Positions 25,879-33,506 of a stretch of 64,000 bases of DNA are shown here, one piece after another. Position numbers and translations under genes: made by a program. The notes beneath the pieces were generated by a model. That model made no database searches. It was given only the letters and a program-made list of their open reading frames with translations, and had not been told where the DNA came from. This DNA is from Microvirga sp. ACRRW (GTDB lineage Bacteria; Pseudomonadota; Alphaproteobacteria; Rhizobiales; Beijerinckiaceae), in assembly GCF_022346925.1 (NCBI RefSeq), contig NZ_JAKRNJ010000002.1, positions 186,001 through 250,000 of the forward strand, read 5' to 3'. The first letter of the stretch is position 1. Every line of letters begins with the position of its first letter.

Positions 25879-26517
25879 ATGAACACGATCTCGTCCGCTC
25901 TCTGGCCCTGGCTGGCCCTTGCGGGGCTCGGCGCGTTCCATGGTTTGAATCCAGCCATGGGTTGGCTGTTCGTCGCCGCGCTAGGTCTTCATCGGCGAAG
26001 CCGGGGACTTGTGTTGATGGCCCTTGTGCCCATCGCCCTCGGTCATGCTCTCGCGGTGGGCGCGGTTCTGCTGGCGGTGATCGTCTTCGGAACGGTCGTG
26101 GATGCGACGTTTCTCGGCCGCGGCGCGGGAATCATTCTCATCGTCTGGGCGATGACACACCTTCTCACCGGCCACCGCACTCCTCTCCGCATCGGGATGC
26201 AGACGGGCCTGGCCGGTCTGGCCTTGTGGTCTTTCATGATGGCCAGTGCTCACGGGGCCGGCTTCATGCTGATCCCCGCGCTTCTGTCGCTATGCGTTAC
26301 GCCGGGGACTGGCGTCGAACTTGCCGCCTCGCCCTCAGTTCCGATCTCATTCGCGGCGCTCGCTGTTCACACGGGAGCAATGATGGCGGTCATCGGAGGC
26401 GTCAGCCTAATCGTCTATGATCAAGGGCTCGCATTCTTAAGACGGGGCTGGATCAACCTGGATATTCTCTGGAGCCTTGCCTTGGCGGGAGGCGGCATCT
26501 TTCTCCTGGCAGGATGA
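25879..26517 (+). CDS. polytopic membrane protein of unknown function, next to SBP56
   Basis: Encodes 212 residues with about six hydrophobic helices: WPWLALAGLGAFHGLNPAMG, GLVLMALVPIALGHALAV, LLAVIVFGTVV, IILIVWAMTHLL, LAGLALWSFMMASAHGAGF and the C-terminal LWSLALAGGGIFLLAG. Conserved-looking His residues lie within or next to helices (FHGLNP, GHALAV, THLLTGH, SAHGAGF), a pattern known from metal transporters of the NiCoT/RcnA/UreH type, although the GHxxDxDH signature is absent. It starts 31 bases after the SBP56 homologue and is probably in one operon with it. A metal or sulfur transport role is a guess. Confidence 0.7.
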   Translation: MNTISSALWPWLALAGLGAFHGLNPAMGWLFVAALGLHRRSRGLVLMALVPIALGHALAVGAVLLAVIVFGTVVDATFLGRGAGIILIVWAMTHLLTGHRTPLRIGMQTGLAGLALWSFMMASAHGAGFMLIPALLSLCVTPGTGVELAASPSVPISFAALAVHTGAMMAVIGGVSLIVYDQGLAFLRRGWINLDILWSLALAGGGIFLLAG

Positions 26518-26627
26518 CGTCAGAATCTCAGTGCACCTCATAAGCGCATCCCATGCTTGTGCAGATGCTTCTGGTCTCCTTCGGAACAGCGCCGTCGCGG
26601 ATATCTGCCGCTCGGTTTCCGAGATGA

Positions 26628-26815
26628 TCAAGGAACGGCACCGGCGAGAAAATGCCGAATTTCTGCTGCCAGCCAGTCGCGCACAGCACAAACCTTAGGG
26701 TTGGTCCCGATTGCCGGGACGATAGATGAGGTCTTAAGCTCTCGGCCTTGAGACGATGCTGTGGGAATAGCGCAACCAAGCGCCCGGCCCAGGGCATCCG
26801 ACAATTAGGACACAT
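26628..26815 (-). pseudogene. remnant of a LysR-type regulator (C-terminal end only)
   Basis: On the reverse strand one frame reads AGRLVALFPQHRLKA (about 26745-26790), and after a frame change another reads PAIGTNPKVCAVRDWLAAEI followed by RHFLAGAVP and a stop at 26628-26630. This is the typical C-terminus of LysR-type regulators (NPKVxAxRDWLxAE). No helix-turn-helix domain or earlier effector-domain sequence is found upstream, and the pieces are in different frames. It is therefore a decayed fragment. The rest of the 440-base gap from 26518 to 26958 shows no convincing gene. Confidence 0.7.
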
Positions 26816-26958
26816 TTCATTTCTGAGTCATCGGCGTGAGCAGTCTTTCCCAACCCCAGCGCAGCTCGTCCTTCGGATCAATAAGCTAGAAGGTTTGTGC
26901 GATTCAGAGCTTGGCAAAGGGGAGTCACTTTCAGTCTCCCGCTTCCCCATCGCGGATT

Positions 26959-27363
26959 CTATTCAATAACGTCTATCGTGGCATTGTTGGTGACAACATG
27001 CCCGTCCGGATAGATGACTTTGAATGAAAAGCGGTCTTTCCCAATGAACCCGCGCGCCGGCTGATAGAATATTTGATGGGAAGAAACCTTCTTCGTGTTG
27101 CAGCGAAACCGAAGATTGGATTCCGGGAATCTCGGAAAGTCGATCGATTTTTTAAGTGAAATCGTGCCGCCGGATGGACTCGAGATGAACCTTATGTCTG
27201 GGCGTTCGGGCGATGAGCAATCAGGGTTGACAAAATATGCGGCCGTGACTTTCAGGGTTTTCCCCGAAACCACGGTTTTATTGATGGCTCGCTCTTCAGC
27301 GATGGAAGGTGAGAACGAGGCGCCAAACGCCAACAGAACCGGAAAGATTATCCAACGACGCAC
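26959..27363 (-). CDS. small secreted protein, Ig/cadherin-like fold suspected
   Basis: Encodes 134 residues with a signal peptide (about 1-22, ending SPSIA). The mature part reads as a beta-sandwich: KTLKVTAAYFVNPDCSSPE, GTISLKKSIDFPRF, RCNTKKVSSHQIFYQPARGF, GKDRFSFKVIYPDGHVVTNN, ATIDVIE. The final F-I-G-x-D-x-F-x-F-x-V-x-Y-x-D-G pattern is typical of cadherin-like and Ig-like modules in bacterial surface proteins. Two cysteines could form a disulfide. Base composition is lower in GC than the neighbours, and the upstream region 27364-27517 is AT-rich. Function unknown. Confidence 0.65.
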   Translation of the reverse strand: MRRWIIFPVLLAFGASFSPSIAEERAINKTVVSGKTLKVTAAYFVNPDCSSPERPDIRFISSPSGGTISLKKSIDFPRFPESNLRFRCNTKKVSSHQIFYQPARGFIGKDRFSFKVIYPDGHVVTNNATIDVIE

Positions 27364-27517
27364 GATATAGCCCCGCGAAGCCTATAATTTTACATAACAT
27401 TATTACCATATATTCAGCGATGCAACAACAGGCCATGCACTGTTCGAATGCCGAGCTAGACTTACAAGCTGCGAGCGGTCTGCAGAGATTCTGAGGATGC
27501 AAACAGGGGATAAAAAG

Positions 27518-28090
27518 CTAGATACCTCCGCCGCTCTCAAACCACCATTCCCGCACCTCCCAGCCATAGCCTTCCTCTTCCATGATGCGGTCGAGATGGG
27601 CTTGGAGTTCGTCACGCAATTCGTGGAGCGTGCGCGGCGGCGGTTCGTCCTCGTCGTAGGCGGATTCCATGCGCTGCGGTTGCGGCGCGGGCGGCGGGTT
27701 GTGCTTTTCGATATCGCCCAGCACGCGGGTGAGACGGGCCAGCGGTTGGAGAGAGCGTTGAGTGAGTTCCACAGGCATGTCTTCGAGGGCGTCCGCATGG
27801 CGCTCGGTAAGCCTCCAGAGCTTCTGCGTGACCCGCTCGCGATAGCTGCCTGTGCGGGCCGGAACCGCAGCGCCCGGCGGACGCCGCCAACCTTCCTGCG
27901 TCACATACCGCGAGATTGTGGTGATCGAGACGCCGATCTCCCCGGCGATGCGCTTATAGGGCCACGTGGTCCCCTCCACGAGTTCGCGCATGGCGGCAAC
28001 GCAGGCAGTGGGAAGCTTCTCGCGGGAACCCCTCGAGGTCTTCGCAGGGGCGTCGGTTTCAAAAGGGGAGAGGGATGAATGAAAGGGCAT
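27518..28090 (-). CDS. helix-turn-helix protein of unknown function
   Basis: Encodes 190 residues from the ATG at 28090 (a GTG at 28099 is also in frame). Residues about 25-65 hold a helix-turn-helix, WPYKRIAGEIGVSITTISRY with VTQEGWRRPPG following, similar to Hin/resolvase-type or transposase-linked HTH segments. The rest is charged and helical (RVTQKLWRLTERHADALEDM, LHELRDELQAHLDRIMEEEG) and ends in a Trp-rich tail (WEVREWWF). It may be a stand-alone DNA-binding protein. No catalytic residues of a recombinase are visible. Divergent from the YdcF gene. Confidence 0.65.
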   Translation of the reverse strand: MPFHSSLSPFETDAPAKTSRGSREKLPTACVAAMRELVEGTTWPYKRIAGEIGVSITTISRYVTQEGWRRPPGAAVPARTGSYRERVTQKLWRLTERHADALEDMPVELTQRSLQPLARLTRVLGDIEKHNPPPAPQPQRMESAYDEDEPPPRTLHELRDELQAHLDRIMEEEGYGWEVREWWFESGGGI

Positions 28091-28210
28091 GGCAATCACG
28101 ATAAGAACAAAAGAAGAACATTATGCCGTATGTGAGGAAACAGTCAAGGTTCGAGGTGACGTGTCGGGGAGTGCCTGCGATCATGGGCGGATGCGACAAG
28201 AAAGAGGCCA

Positions 28211-28804
28211 ATGCGTTTTCGGAGACTGAAGAGAGCGGTGGTGCTCGTTCCAGCGCTGCTCATGGTTGCCGGGATCGGCGCCATGGCGGAAATCGCGCTC
28301 TATTCCACCCGCACCAGCGATGGGCCGGCGGATGCAGCTATCGTGCTGGGCGCTGCGGTCTATACGGACAGGCCATCGCCTGTGTTCGAGGAGCGCATCC
28401 GCCATGCGGTGAACCTTTTTCGTGCGGGGCATGTGCGTCTGCTCGTGATGACCGGTGGGCGTGGCCCGGGCGACCGGTTGACGGAAGCGCAGGCTGCGCG
28501 GGAATGGAGCATGGGGCAGGGTGTGCCGCGTGAAGCGATCCTGCTGGAGGAGGCCTCTCGCACCACGCAGGAAAATCTGGCCTTCGCGCTGCCGCTTCTA
28601 CGGCAGCACGGGATCAAGCGCGTGCTGATCGTCAGCGATCCGTTGCACATGCGTCGGGCCATGGCGATTGCACGGCATCTCGGGATCGAGGCGGAGCCTT
28701 CGCCTACGCCGACCAGCCGCTATGTGGGTTGGAGAGTGTGGGGCGAGTTTCTGGCGGGGGAGACTTACTATCTCACCCGCTGCCGGGTGACGGGGCAATG
28801 TTGA
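28211..28804 (+). CDS. YdcF family protein (DUF218)
   Basis: Encodes 197 residues. A single N-terminal membrane helix (about 8-28, AVVLVPALLMVAGIGAMAEI) precedes a DUF218 domain: DAAIVLGAAVYTDRPSPVFE, VRLLVMTGGRGPGDRLTEAQ, REAILLEEASRTTQENLAFA and RVLIVSDPLHMRRAMAIARH. The pattern matches YdcF/SanA proteins, implicated in envelope and lipid-carrier handling in E. coli. The start is the ATG at 28211; its Shine-Dalgarno (AAGAAAGAGG) is modest. The stop lies in an inverted repeat that begins the TTTCA array. Confidence 0.88.
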   Translation: MRFRRLKRAVVLVPALLMVAGIGAMAEIALYSTRTSDGPADAAIVLGAAVYTDRPSPVFEERIRHAVNLFRAGHVRLLVMTGGRGPGDRLTEAQAAREWSMGQGVPREAILLEEASRTTQENLAFALPLLRQHGIKRVLIVSDPLHMRRAMAIARHLGIEAEPSPTPTSRYVGWRVWGEFLAGETYYLTRCRVTGQC

Positions 28805-28902
28805 AACGCCGTTTCATGCCGTTTTCAAGCAGTTTCAGGGGTGAGCCGGGGCGTTTCATGGAACGTTTCATCACCGTTCCGGCAGAAACCGATGACATTT
28901 CA
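28802..28902. promoter_or_regulatory. array of TTTCA repeats in helical phase upstream of the EamA gene
   Basis: The 160-base gap between YdcF and the EamA transporter holds TTTCA at 28812, 28823, 28833, 28854, 28866 and 28898, with steps of 11, 10, 21, 12 and 32 bases, close to multiples of one helical turn. The first copy is half of a perfect inverted repeat TGAAAC-GCC-GTTTCA (28802-28816), and GGAACG-N9-CGTTCC spans 28860-28880. This looks like a multi-site operator on one face of the helix. Confidence 0.45.
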
Positions 28903-28965
28903 TCATTTGTGCGAATGACCCATCGGGCGTAATCGAAGCAGCTTGAGACTCTTCGAGATATTGCC

Positions 28966-29895
28966 ATGACCCAGGCCACTGCCACGCTGTCCGCGCCGGA
29001 CGCCAAGCGCTTCGATGGAACCACCCTCGGGCTTTATGCCGCCACCGTCTTTCTGTGGGGCGTCAGCTGGATCGGCATTCGCGCGCAGCTCGGCGTCGTC
29101 GCGCCGGAAATGTCGGTGCTGTGGCGCTTCCTGCTCTCGGCCGTGCTCATGTGGGGCTGGGTGCTCGTCAGCGGCCATCAGGTGCGCTTTCCGCTTGCCG
29201 ATCACCTGCGCTTCGCGGCCGTGGGCTGCTGCCTGTTCTCGTTCAACTTCATCTCGTTCTATTACGGCGGATTGAGCGTGCCGTCGGGCCTGCTCTCCGT
29301 GGTGTTCTCGCTCGCTTCCGTGTTCAACCTGGTGCTCGCCTTCATCGTCTTCCGGCAGAAGGTGGAACCGCGCGTGGCGCTGGGCGGCGTGATCGGCGTT
29401 GCCGGCATCGGGCTCCTGTTCTGGCCGGAGATCACGGGCGCGGGCTTCAACGCGGCTGCGCTGAAGGGGCTTGGACTCTGCGTGATGGGCACGCTGTTCT
29501 TCTGCTCCGGCAACATGATCTCGACGGTCGTGCAGCGCCGCGGCGTGCCGCTTCTGTCCGCCACTGCCTGGGGCATGACCTATGGCTGCGCGGTGCTGCT
29601 GACGCTAAATCTCGTGCGCGGCAATGCCTTCATCATCGAGCCGACCCTGAAATATGTCGGCTCGCTGCTCTATCTCGCCATCGGCGCGTCGGTGCTGGCC
29701 TTCATGGCCTATCTCACGCTGCTGCGCCGCCTGGGCGCCGCGCGCGCAGGCTATGCGACGGTGCTGTTCCCGATCATCGCGCTTGCCGTGTCCACTTTGC
29801 TCGAAGGCTATCAGTGGACGCTGCTGGCCGGTGTCGGCGTGGTGTTCGCGCTCATCGGCAACGTGCTGGTGCTACGAAAGCCCGCCGGGAAGTAG
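28966..29895 (+). CDS. DMT superfamily (EamA) transporter
   Basis: Encodes 309 residues with ten predicted membrane helices in two EamA repeats (about 18-145 and 165-300). The first helix includes YAATVFLWGVSWIGIRAQLG, and GGLSVPSGLLSVVFSLASVF ends the first repeat. Members export amino acids or other metabolites. The neighbouring LysR gene ends 4 bases away on the opposite strand. The start is the ATG at 28966, whose upstream region carries the TTTCA array. Substrate unknown. Confidence 0.9.
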   Translation: MTQATATLSAPDAKRFDGTTLGLYAATVFLWGVSWIGIRAQLGVVAPEMSVLWRFLLSAVLMWGWVLVSGHQVRFPLADHLRFAAVGCCLFSFNFISFYYGGLSVPSGLLSVVFSLASVFNLVLAFIVFRQKVEPRVALGGVIGVAGIGLLFWPEITGAGFNAAALKGLGLCVMGTLFFCSGNMISTVVQRRGVPLLSATAWGMTYGCAVLLTLNLVRGNAFIIEPTLKYVGSLLYLAIGASVLAFMAYLTLLRRLGAARAGYATVLFPIIALAVSTLLEGYQWTLLAGVGVVFALIGNVLVLRKPAGK

Positions 29896-29898
29896 CGC

Positions 29899-30789
29899 TT
29901 ACTCGGCGGCGACACCGTACACGGGTCGCGTCGAGCCGAGATTGTCGAGCGACTGCTTGATGTGGAAGCCGAGTGCATCCGCGAGCGGGTTCTCCTCGCC
30001 GCGCGCGCGGATGAGGCCGATCTTGCACGAGGGCAGGGCGGGGAAGCCGTCCGAGGGGCCGAGAATCCGCATGCCGGGACGCACGGCGCTTTCCGGCAGA
30101 ACCGAGACCGCAAGGCCCGCGAGAACCGCAGCGCCGACAGCCGTCGAATGATAGCTCACATAAGCCACGCGGAAGGCCCGGTCGGCGCTCTCCAGCGCTT
30201 CCGTGGCCGAGTGGCGCCAGTCGCAGTTGGGGCGGCCTAGCGCAAGCGGAATCGGGGTCTCCTCGTGCACGCCGTGACGGGCAGACGTGACCCAGAGAAG
30301 CTGCTCGATGCGGACGATTTCGGACGGGCCGCGCCGGTCTACATGCGTGATGATGGCAAGGTCGATGTCGCCGTGCTGCACGCGCTCGATCAGGTTGTGC
30401 GTGGGCTCGCACATCACCGTCACCTCGGCCTTCGGATTGGAGCGCGAAAACCGCGCCAGGATCTCCGGCAGGTAACGGTCGGCGTAATCGTCGGGGAGGC
30501 CGAGACGCACGCGGCCCGTCAGCTCGTGGTCGGTGAAGGAGGCCATGCACTCCGCGTTCAGCCGCACGATCCGGCGCGCGTAATCGAGCAGCCGCTCGCC
30601 TTCGTCCGTGAGCTTGGAGAGACGCCCGTCGCGCTCGAAGATGGTCTTGCCGACCCGGTCCTCCAGCCGCTTCATCTGCATGGACACCGCGCTCTGGGTC
30701 TTGTGCACGATCTCCGCCGCACGGGTGAAAGACCCCGTATCGGCAATCGCCACGAAGGTCCGGAGCTGGTCGATATCGAGCAAATGCAT
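29899..30789 (-). CDS. LysR family transcriptional regulator
   Basis: Encodes 296 residues from the ATG at 30789, which has GGGAGGAAG at the right distance; the reading frame is open further upstream but without family similarity. The N-terminal winged helix-turn-helix (about 5-65) includes LRTFVAIADTGSFTRAAEIV and QSAVSMQMKRLEDRVGKTIF. The effector domain (about 90-290) follows with VRLGLPDDYADRYLP and HGDIDLAIITHVD. Target genes are unknown. It lies convergent with the EamA transporter and divergent from DUF1127, both candidates. Confidence 0.92.
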   Translation of the reverse strand: MHLLDIDQLRTFVAIADTGSFTRAAEIVHKTQSAVSMQMKRLEDRVGKTIFERDGRLSKLTDEGERLLDYARRIVRLNAECMASFTDHELTGRVRLGLPDDYADRYLPEILARFSRSNPKAEVTVMCEPTHNLIERVQHGDIDLAIITHVDRRGPSEIVRIEQLLWVTSARHGVHEETPIPLALGRPNCDWRHSATEALESADRAFRVAYVSYHSTAVGAAVLAGLAVSVLPESAVRPGMRILGPSDGFPALPSCKIGLIRARGEENPLADALGFHIKQSLDNLGSTRPVYGVAAE

Positions 30790-30904
30790 GGCTTCTTCCT
30801 CCCTATCAATTTCAATGATGATACATATCTCAAACAATCGTTTCAAGTGATGAAAGGGGAATGGTATAGGTTGTAAAGGAGAAAATATTTTTCCTAATAA
30901 TATC

Positions 30905-30968
30905 AAGTGCTTAAGGTGGAATGCCAGTGGAAGATCGATGGAAGATCTTTGGCATTTCTCTGGCACTT
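30905..30968. promoter_or_regulatory. nested inverted and direct repeats between LysR and DUF1127 genes
   Basis: Direct repeats TGGAAGATC occur at 30928-30936 and 30939-30947 (11-base period). They lie inside an inverted repeat ATGCCA (30921-30926) / TGGCAT (30950-30955), which lies inside AAGTGC (30905-30910) / GCACTT (30963-30968), followed by a T-run to 30971. It could be a regulator binding site serving both divergent genes, or an attenuator in the DUF1127 leader. Confidence 0.4.
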
Positions 30969-31034
30969 TTTGGAATGTTCACCGGCTTTTCTGAATGATC
31001 GTGAAAGCCTCTCGAGAGCGATAGGAGACCCGAC

Positions 31035-31346
31035 ATGACCCGGTCTGCAGCACCCGCCACGACCTTCCCCGGAACCTCCGTTCTGGGTCAGTTCGCGCGC
31101 GCGCTCATCTCCCTCGCGAAAGCTTTCAAGGATCGTCGAGAGGTCATGAACCTTGCCGAGTTCGATGAGCGCATGCTCAAGGATATCGGCCTCACGCGGG
31201 ACGATGTGGTGAGCGCGCTCGCGGAGCCGCTTCACCACCAGCCGTCCTGGGTGTTGGTTCGATGTGTCCGCCGTGCGCCGCTAGCCCCGCGAGCCGAGGC
31301 CGTACGTCAGACACGACCGGTGGTTCGCCTTGTGAGCCGGGCTTGA
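31035..31346 (+). CDS. DUF1127 domain small protein
   Basis: Encodes 103 residues. The DUF1127 core (about 35-65) reads DRREVMNLAEFDERMLKDIG followed by LTRDDVVSALAEP. The N-terminal region is amphipathic and the C-terminal 35 residues are Arg-rich. The closest-studied short proteins of this family in alphaproteobacteria affect RNA turnover and phosphate or C1 metabolism, but this longer version is not characterised. AGGAG lies 7 bases before the ATG. It is flanked upstream by a complex repeat structure. Confidence 0.85.
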   Translation: MTRSAAPATTFPGTSVLGQFARALISLAKAFKDRREVMNLAEFDERMLKDIGLTRDDVVSALAEPLHHQPSWVLVRCVRRAPLAPRAEAVRQTRPVVRLVSRA

Positions 31347-31352
31347 GACTAC

Positions 31353-32087
31353 TCAGGCTTTCTTGGAGCCGGTTCCCCAGGCCTCGTTGAGGATTGCTTG
31401 AAGGGACTTGAGATATTGCATCTGCATCTCATGTCCCTTTTCCGTCATCTCATTCCATGATGACGAAGGCGCGGGCTCCTGCGGCTTCTCGGGCCGGGGC
31501 ATTTGCATGAAGCTCGTCATCATGTCCTGAAAGGGATTGGCGGCAGGCTTGCGCTCCGGCTCCGGGGCCTTCATCCAGCCGCCCCACAATTCCATCCAGG
31601 GATTGGACGCATCCTGTTTGGGCTTCTCGCCTGAGCCTTGCGACGTGAAGGTTTGGGCGGCCTGGGATTGCGCCATCATCCAATGCGATAACCCGCCCGC
31701 AACAAGGCCCGCGTAAAGGGGCAGGATCTGCTGCATGGTCTCGACGCCGATGCCGGCGAAATCCGCAGCTTGATGCGCAACGCGCCTGCTTGCTTCATCG
31801 GAGCCGAAGAGCTGGTCGAGCAGCCTCCGGCCTTCCTGCTCAGCTTGCGGAGTGAAGGCGCGTCCCGCCATCTGCCAGAAGTTCTGATAGCCGCCGCTCA
31901 TCAGGGATTGCAGGAAGCGGTTGGGGTCGTTGGCGGTCATGGCGTGCTGGAGACCCATGATGAAGGCCGGCATAAGGGCCGCCATGGCTCTCTGCTGCTG
32001 ATCGCCCGTGAGCTGGAACTGCCGAGCCAGAGCCTCGAAGCCCGTTTGGGTCTGTGCCTGTCGCATCAGATCGAACCAGTTGAACAT
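31353..32087 (-). CDS. DUF937/YidB-like protein
   Basis: Encodes 244 residues from the ATG at 32087 (GAGGAG upstream; an in-frame reading to 32117 is less well supported). The N-terminal 150 residues are helical and match DUF937: FNWFDLMRQAQTQTGFEALA, QQQRAMAALMPAFIMGLQHA and ETMQQILPLYAGLVAGGLSH. The C-terminal part is rich in Pro, Met and Trp (MELWGGWMKAPEPE, MTSFMQMPRPEK). Function unknown. It precedes no other gene on its strand within 300 bases except the shadow of regulatory DNA at 31 kb. Confidence 0.75.
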   Translation of the reverse strand: MFNWFDLMRQAQTQTGFEALARQFQLTGDQQQRAMAALMPAFIMGLQHAMTANDPNRFLQSLMSGGYQNFWQMAGRAFTPQAEQEGRRLLDQLFGSDEASRRVAHQAADFAGIGVETMQQILPLYAGLVAGGLSHWMMAQSQAAQTFTSQGSGEKPKQDASNPWMELWGGWMKAPEPERKPAANPFQDMMTSFMQMPRPEKPQEPAPSSSWNEMTEKGHEMQMQYLKSLQAILNEAWGTGSKKA

Positions 32088-32126
32088 GGCAGGCTCCTCG
32101 AATGCTTGGCGTTTCACTCGACCCCT

Positions 32127-33506
32127 CTAGGGGATAACGACAGCTTGCCTCTGCAACCGTCGAATTGTCCAGAACGCAGTAATGATGGCTGCGATCCCGA
32201 ATACGATGGACCCGGCGCCGATGCCGAGCAGCGCGCCTTTCGGGCCGCCGATCTGAGCGCCGAAATAGGCAAACGGAATCATGCCCAGCGTCGCCCGCCC
32301 CCAGTTGAAGAAGGTAGAGAGCAGGGGATAGCCGAGATTGTTGAATGAGGCGTTGGCCACGAACACCAGGCTGATGAAAAGCCAGATGAAACCGCTCAGC
32401 TGGCAGAAGAAGCGCACAAGCTCGGCGGTGAGCGGCGGCGCGTTGAAGGCGATGACGATAGGCGTCTGCAGCAGGAACAGCAGCAGCCAGACGCCCAGGA
32501 CATAGAGGACCATGAAGGTCAGCGAGTCCTTCAATGTCTGCCGCATGCGGTCATAGCGTCCGGCGCCCCAGTTCTGTCCCAGAACGGGGCCGATGGCGCC
32601 CGCCAATGCGAAGACGCCCGCGAAGGAAACCGGAACCACACGGTCGATGATAGCGGAAGCGGCAATCGCCTCATCGCCGAACTGCGACATGATGCCGGTG
32701 AAGAAGGCGTTCGCCGCAGGCGCCGCGAGATTGGTGAGGATCGCGGGAACGGCGATGGCGAAGAAGGGCCGCGTATCGCGCAGCACGGATTGCAGGCTGG
32801 GCCTTGCAAGCAGCCGGTGTGCGCGCGTGACATAAAGATAGCCGACGCCGAGATAAGCCACTCGCGCGAGATTGATGCTGATCGCGGCGCCGTCCGAATT
32901 CAATCCCATGCCGAAGATCAGGATCGGGTCGAGAAAAACCGTGACGACCGCAACCGAGAGCGTCGCGTACATGCTGCGCTTGGCGTCGCCTGCCGCGCGC
33001 AGGATCGTGGAGAACGCCATGCCGCCTGCCATCAGCACATTCGTCGGCAGCGCAATCCAGAGGAAGCTGTGCGCGACCTGAAAGGTCTTGCCGCTCGCAC
33101 CCATCGCTCCCAGGATCTGAGGCAGGAAAGGCAGAACGATCAGGCTGACACCTAAGCCGATGGCAGCCATGAGGAGACTGCCCGAGGTCGCAAGCCGCCG
33201 CGCATCGTCATAATGGCGCGCACCGAGCGCGCGCGAGACGAGCGCGCCGATGGGGATCATCAGGCCCACATTGATGGAGACCGAGAAGAACATCACGACA
33301 GTTGCGATGCCCACGCCTGCTGTCATGCTCGGATCGTTGAGCCATGAGATGTAGAGCAGCGATACCAGATCGACGATGAAGATGGCGACCAGACCGGCAG
33401 CGCCCGTGCTGGTCATCACGAGCACATGGCGCATGGTCGAGCCTTGCACGAAAACCGGTGTCTCGGAGCGCGCCTTCGCCGTCTGCTCCGCGGATTGTGC
33501 GTCCAT
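32127..33506 (-). CDS. MATE family efflux transporter
   Basis: Encodes 459 residues from the ATG at 33506, which overlaps the stop of the KefB-type gene by one base; the much longer frame upstream is a shadow of that gene. It has 12 membrane helices in two MatE repeats, with landmarks GLVAIFIVDLVSLLYISWLN, MIPIGALVSRALGARHYDDA, GDAKRSMYATL and ALAGAIGPVLGQNWGAGRYD. Members export drugs or cations in exchange for Na+ or H+. Translational coupling to the antiporter gene suggests a shared transcript. Confidence 0.92.
   Translation of the reverse strand: MDAQSAEQTAKARSETPVFVQGSTMRHVLVMTSTGAAGLVAIFIVDLVSLLYISWLNDPSMTAGVGIATVVMFFSVSINVGLMIPIGALVSRALGARHYDDARRLATSGSLLMAAIGLGVSLIVLPFLPQILGAMGASGKTFQVAHSFLWIALPTNVLMAGGMAFSTILRAAGDAKRSMYATLSVAVVTVFLDPILIFGMGLNSDGAAISINLARVAYLGVGYLYVTRAHRLLARPSLQSVLRDTRPFFAIAVPAILTNLAAPAANAFFTGIMSQFGDEAIAASAIIDRVVPVSFAGVFALAGAIGPVLGQNWGAGRYDRMRQTLKDSLTFMVLYVLGVWLLLFLLQTPIVIAFNAPPLTAELVRFFCQLSGFIWLFISLVFVANASFNNLGYPLLSTFFNWGRATLGMIPFAYFGAQIGGPKGALLGIGAGSIVFGIAAIITAFWTIRRLQRQAVVIP

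Noticed and set aside
27518-28090. Transposase or recombinase
   Set aside because: It has a helix-turn-helix but no catalytic residues and no flanking terminal inverted repeats or target duplications.
28860-28880. LexA box upstream of the EamA gene
   Set aside because: The inverted GGAACG/CGTTCC arms resemble GAAC/GTTC, but the spacer between GAAC and GTTC is 11 bases rather than the 7 of the alphaproteobacterial SOS box.
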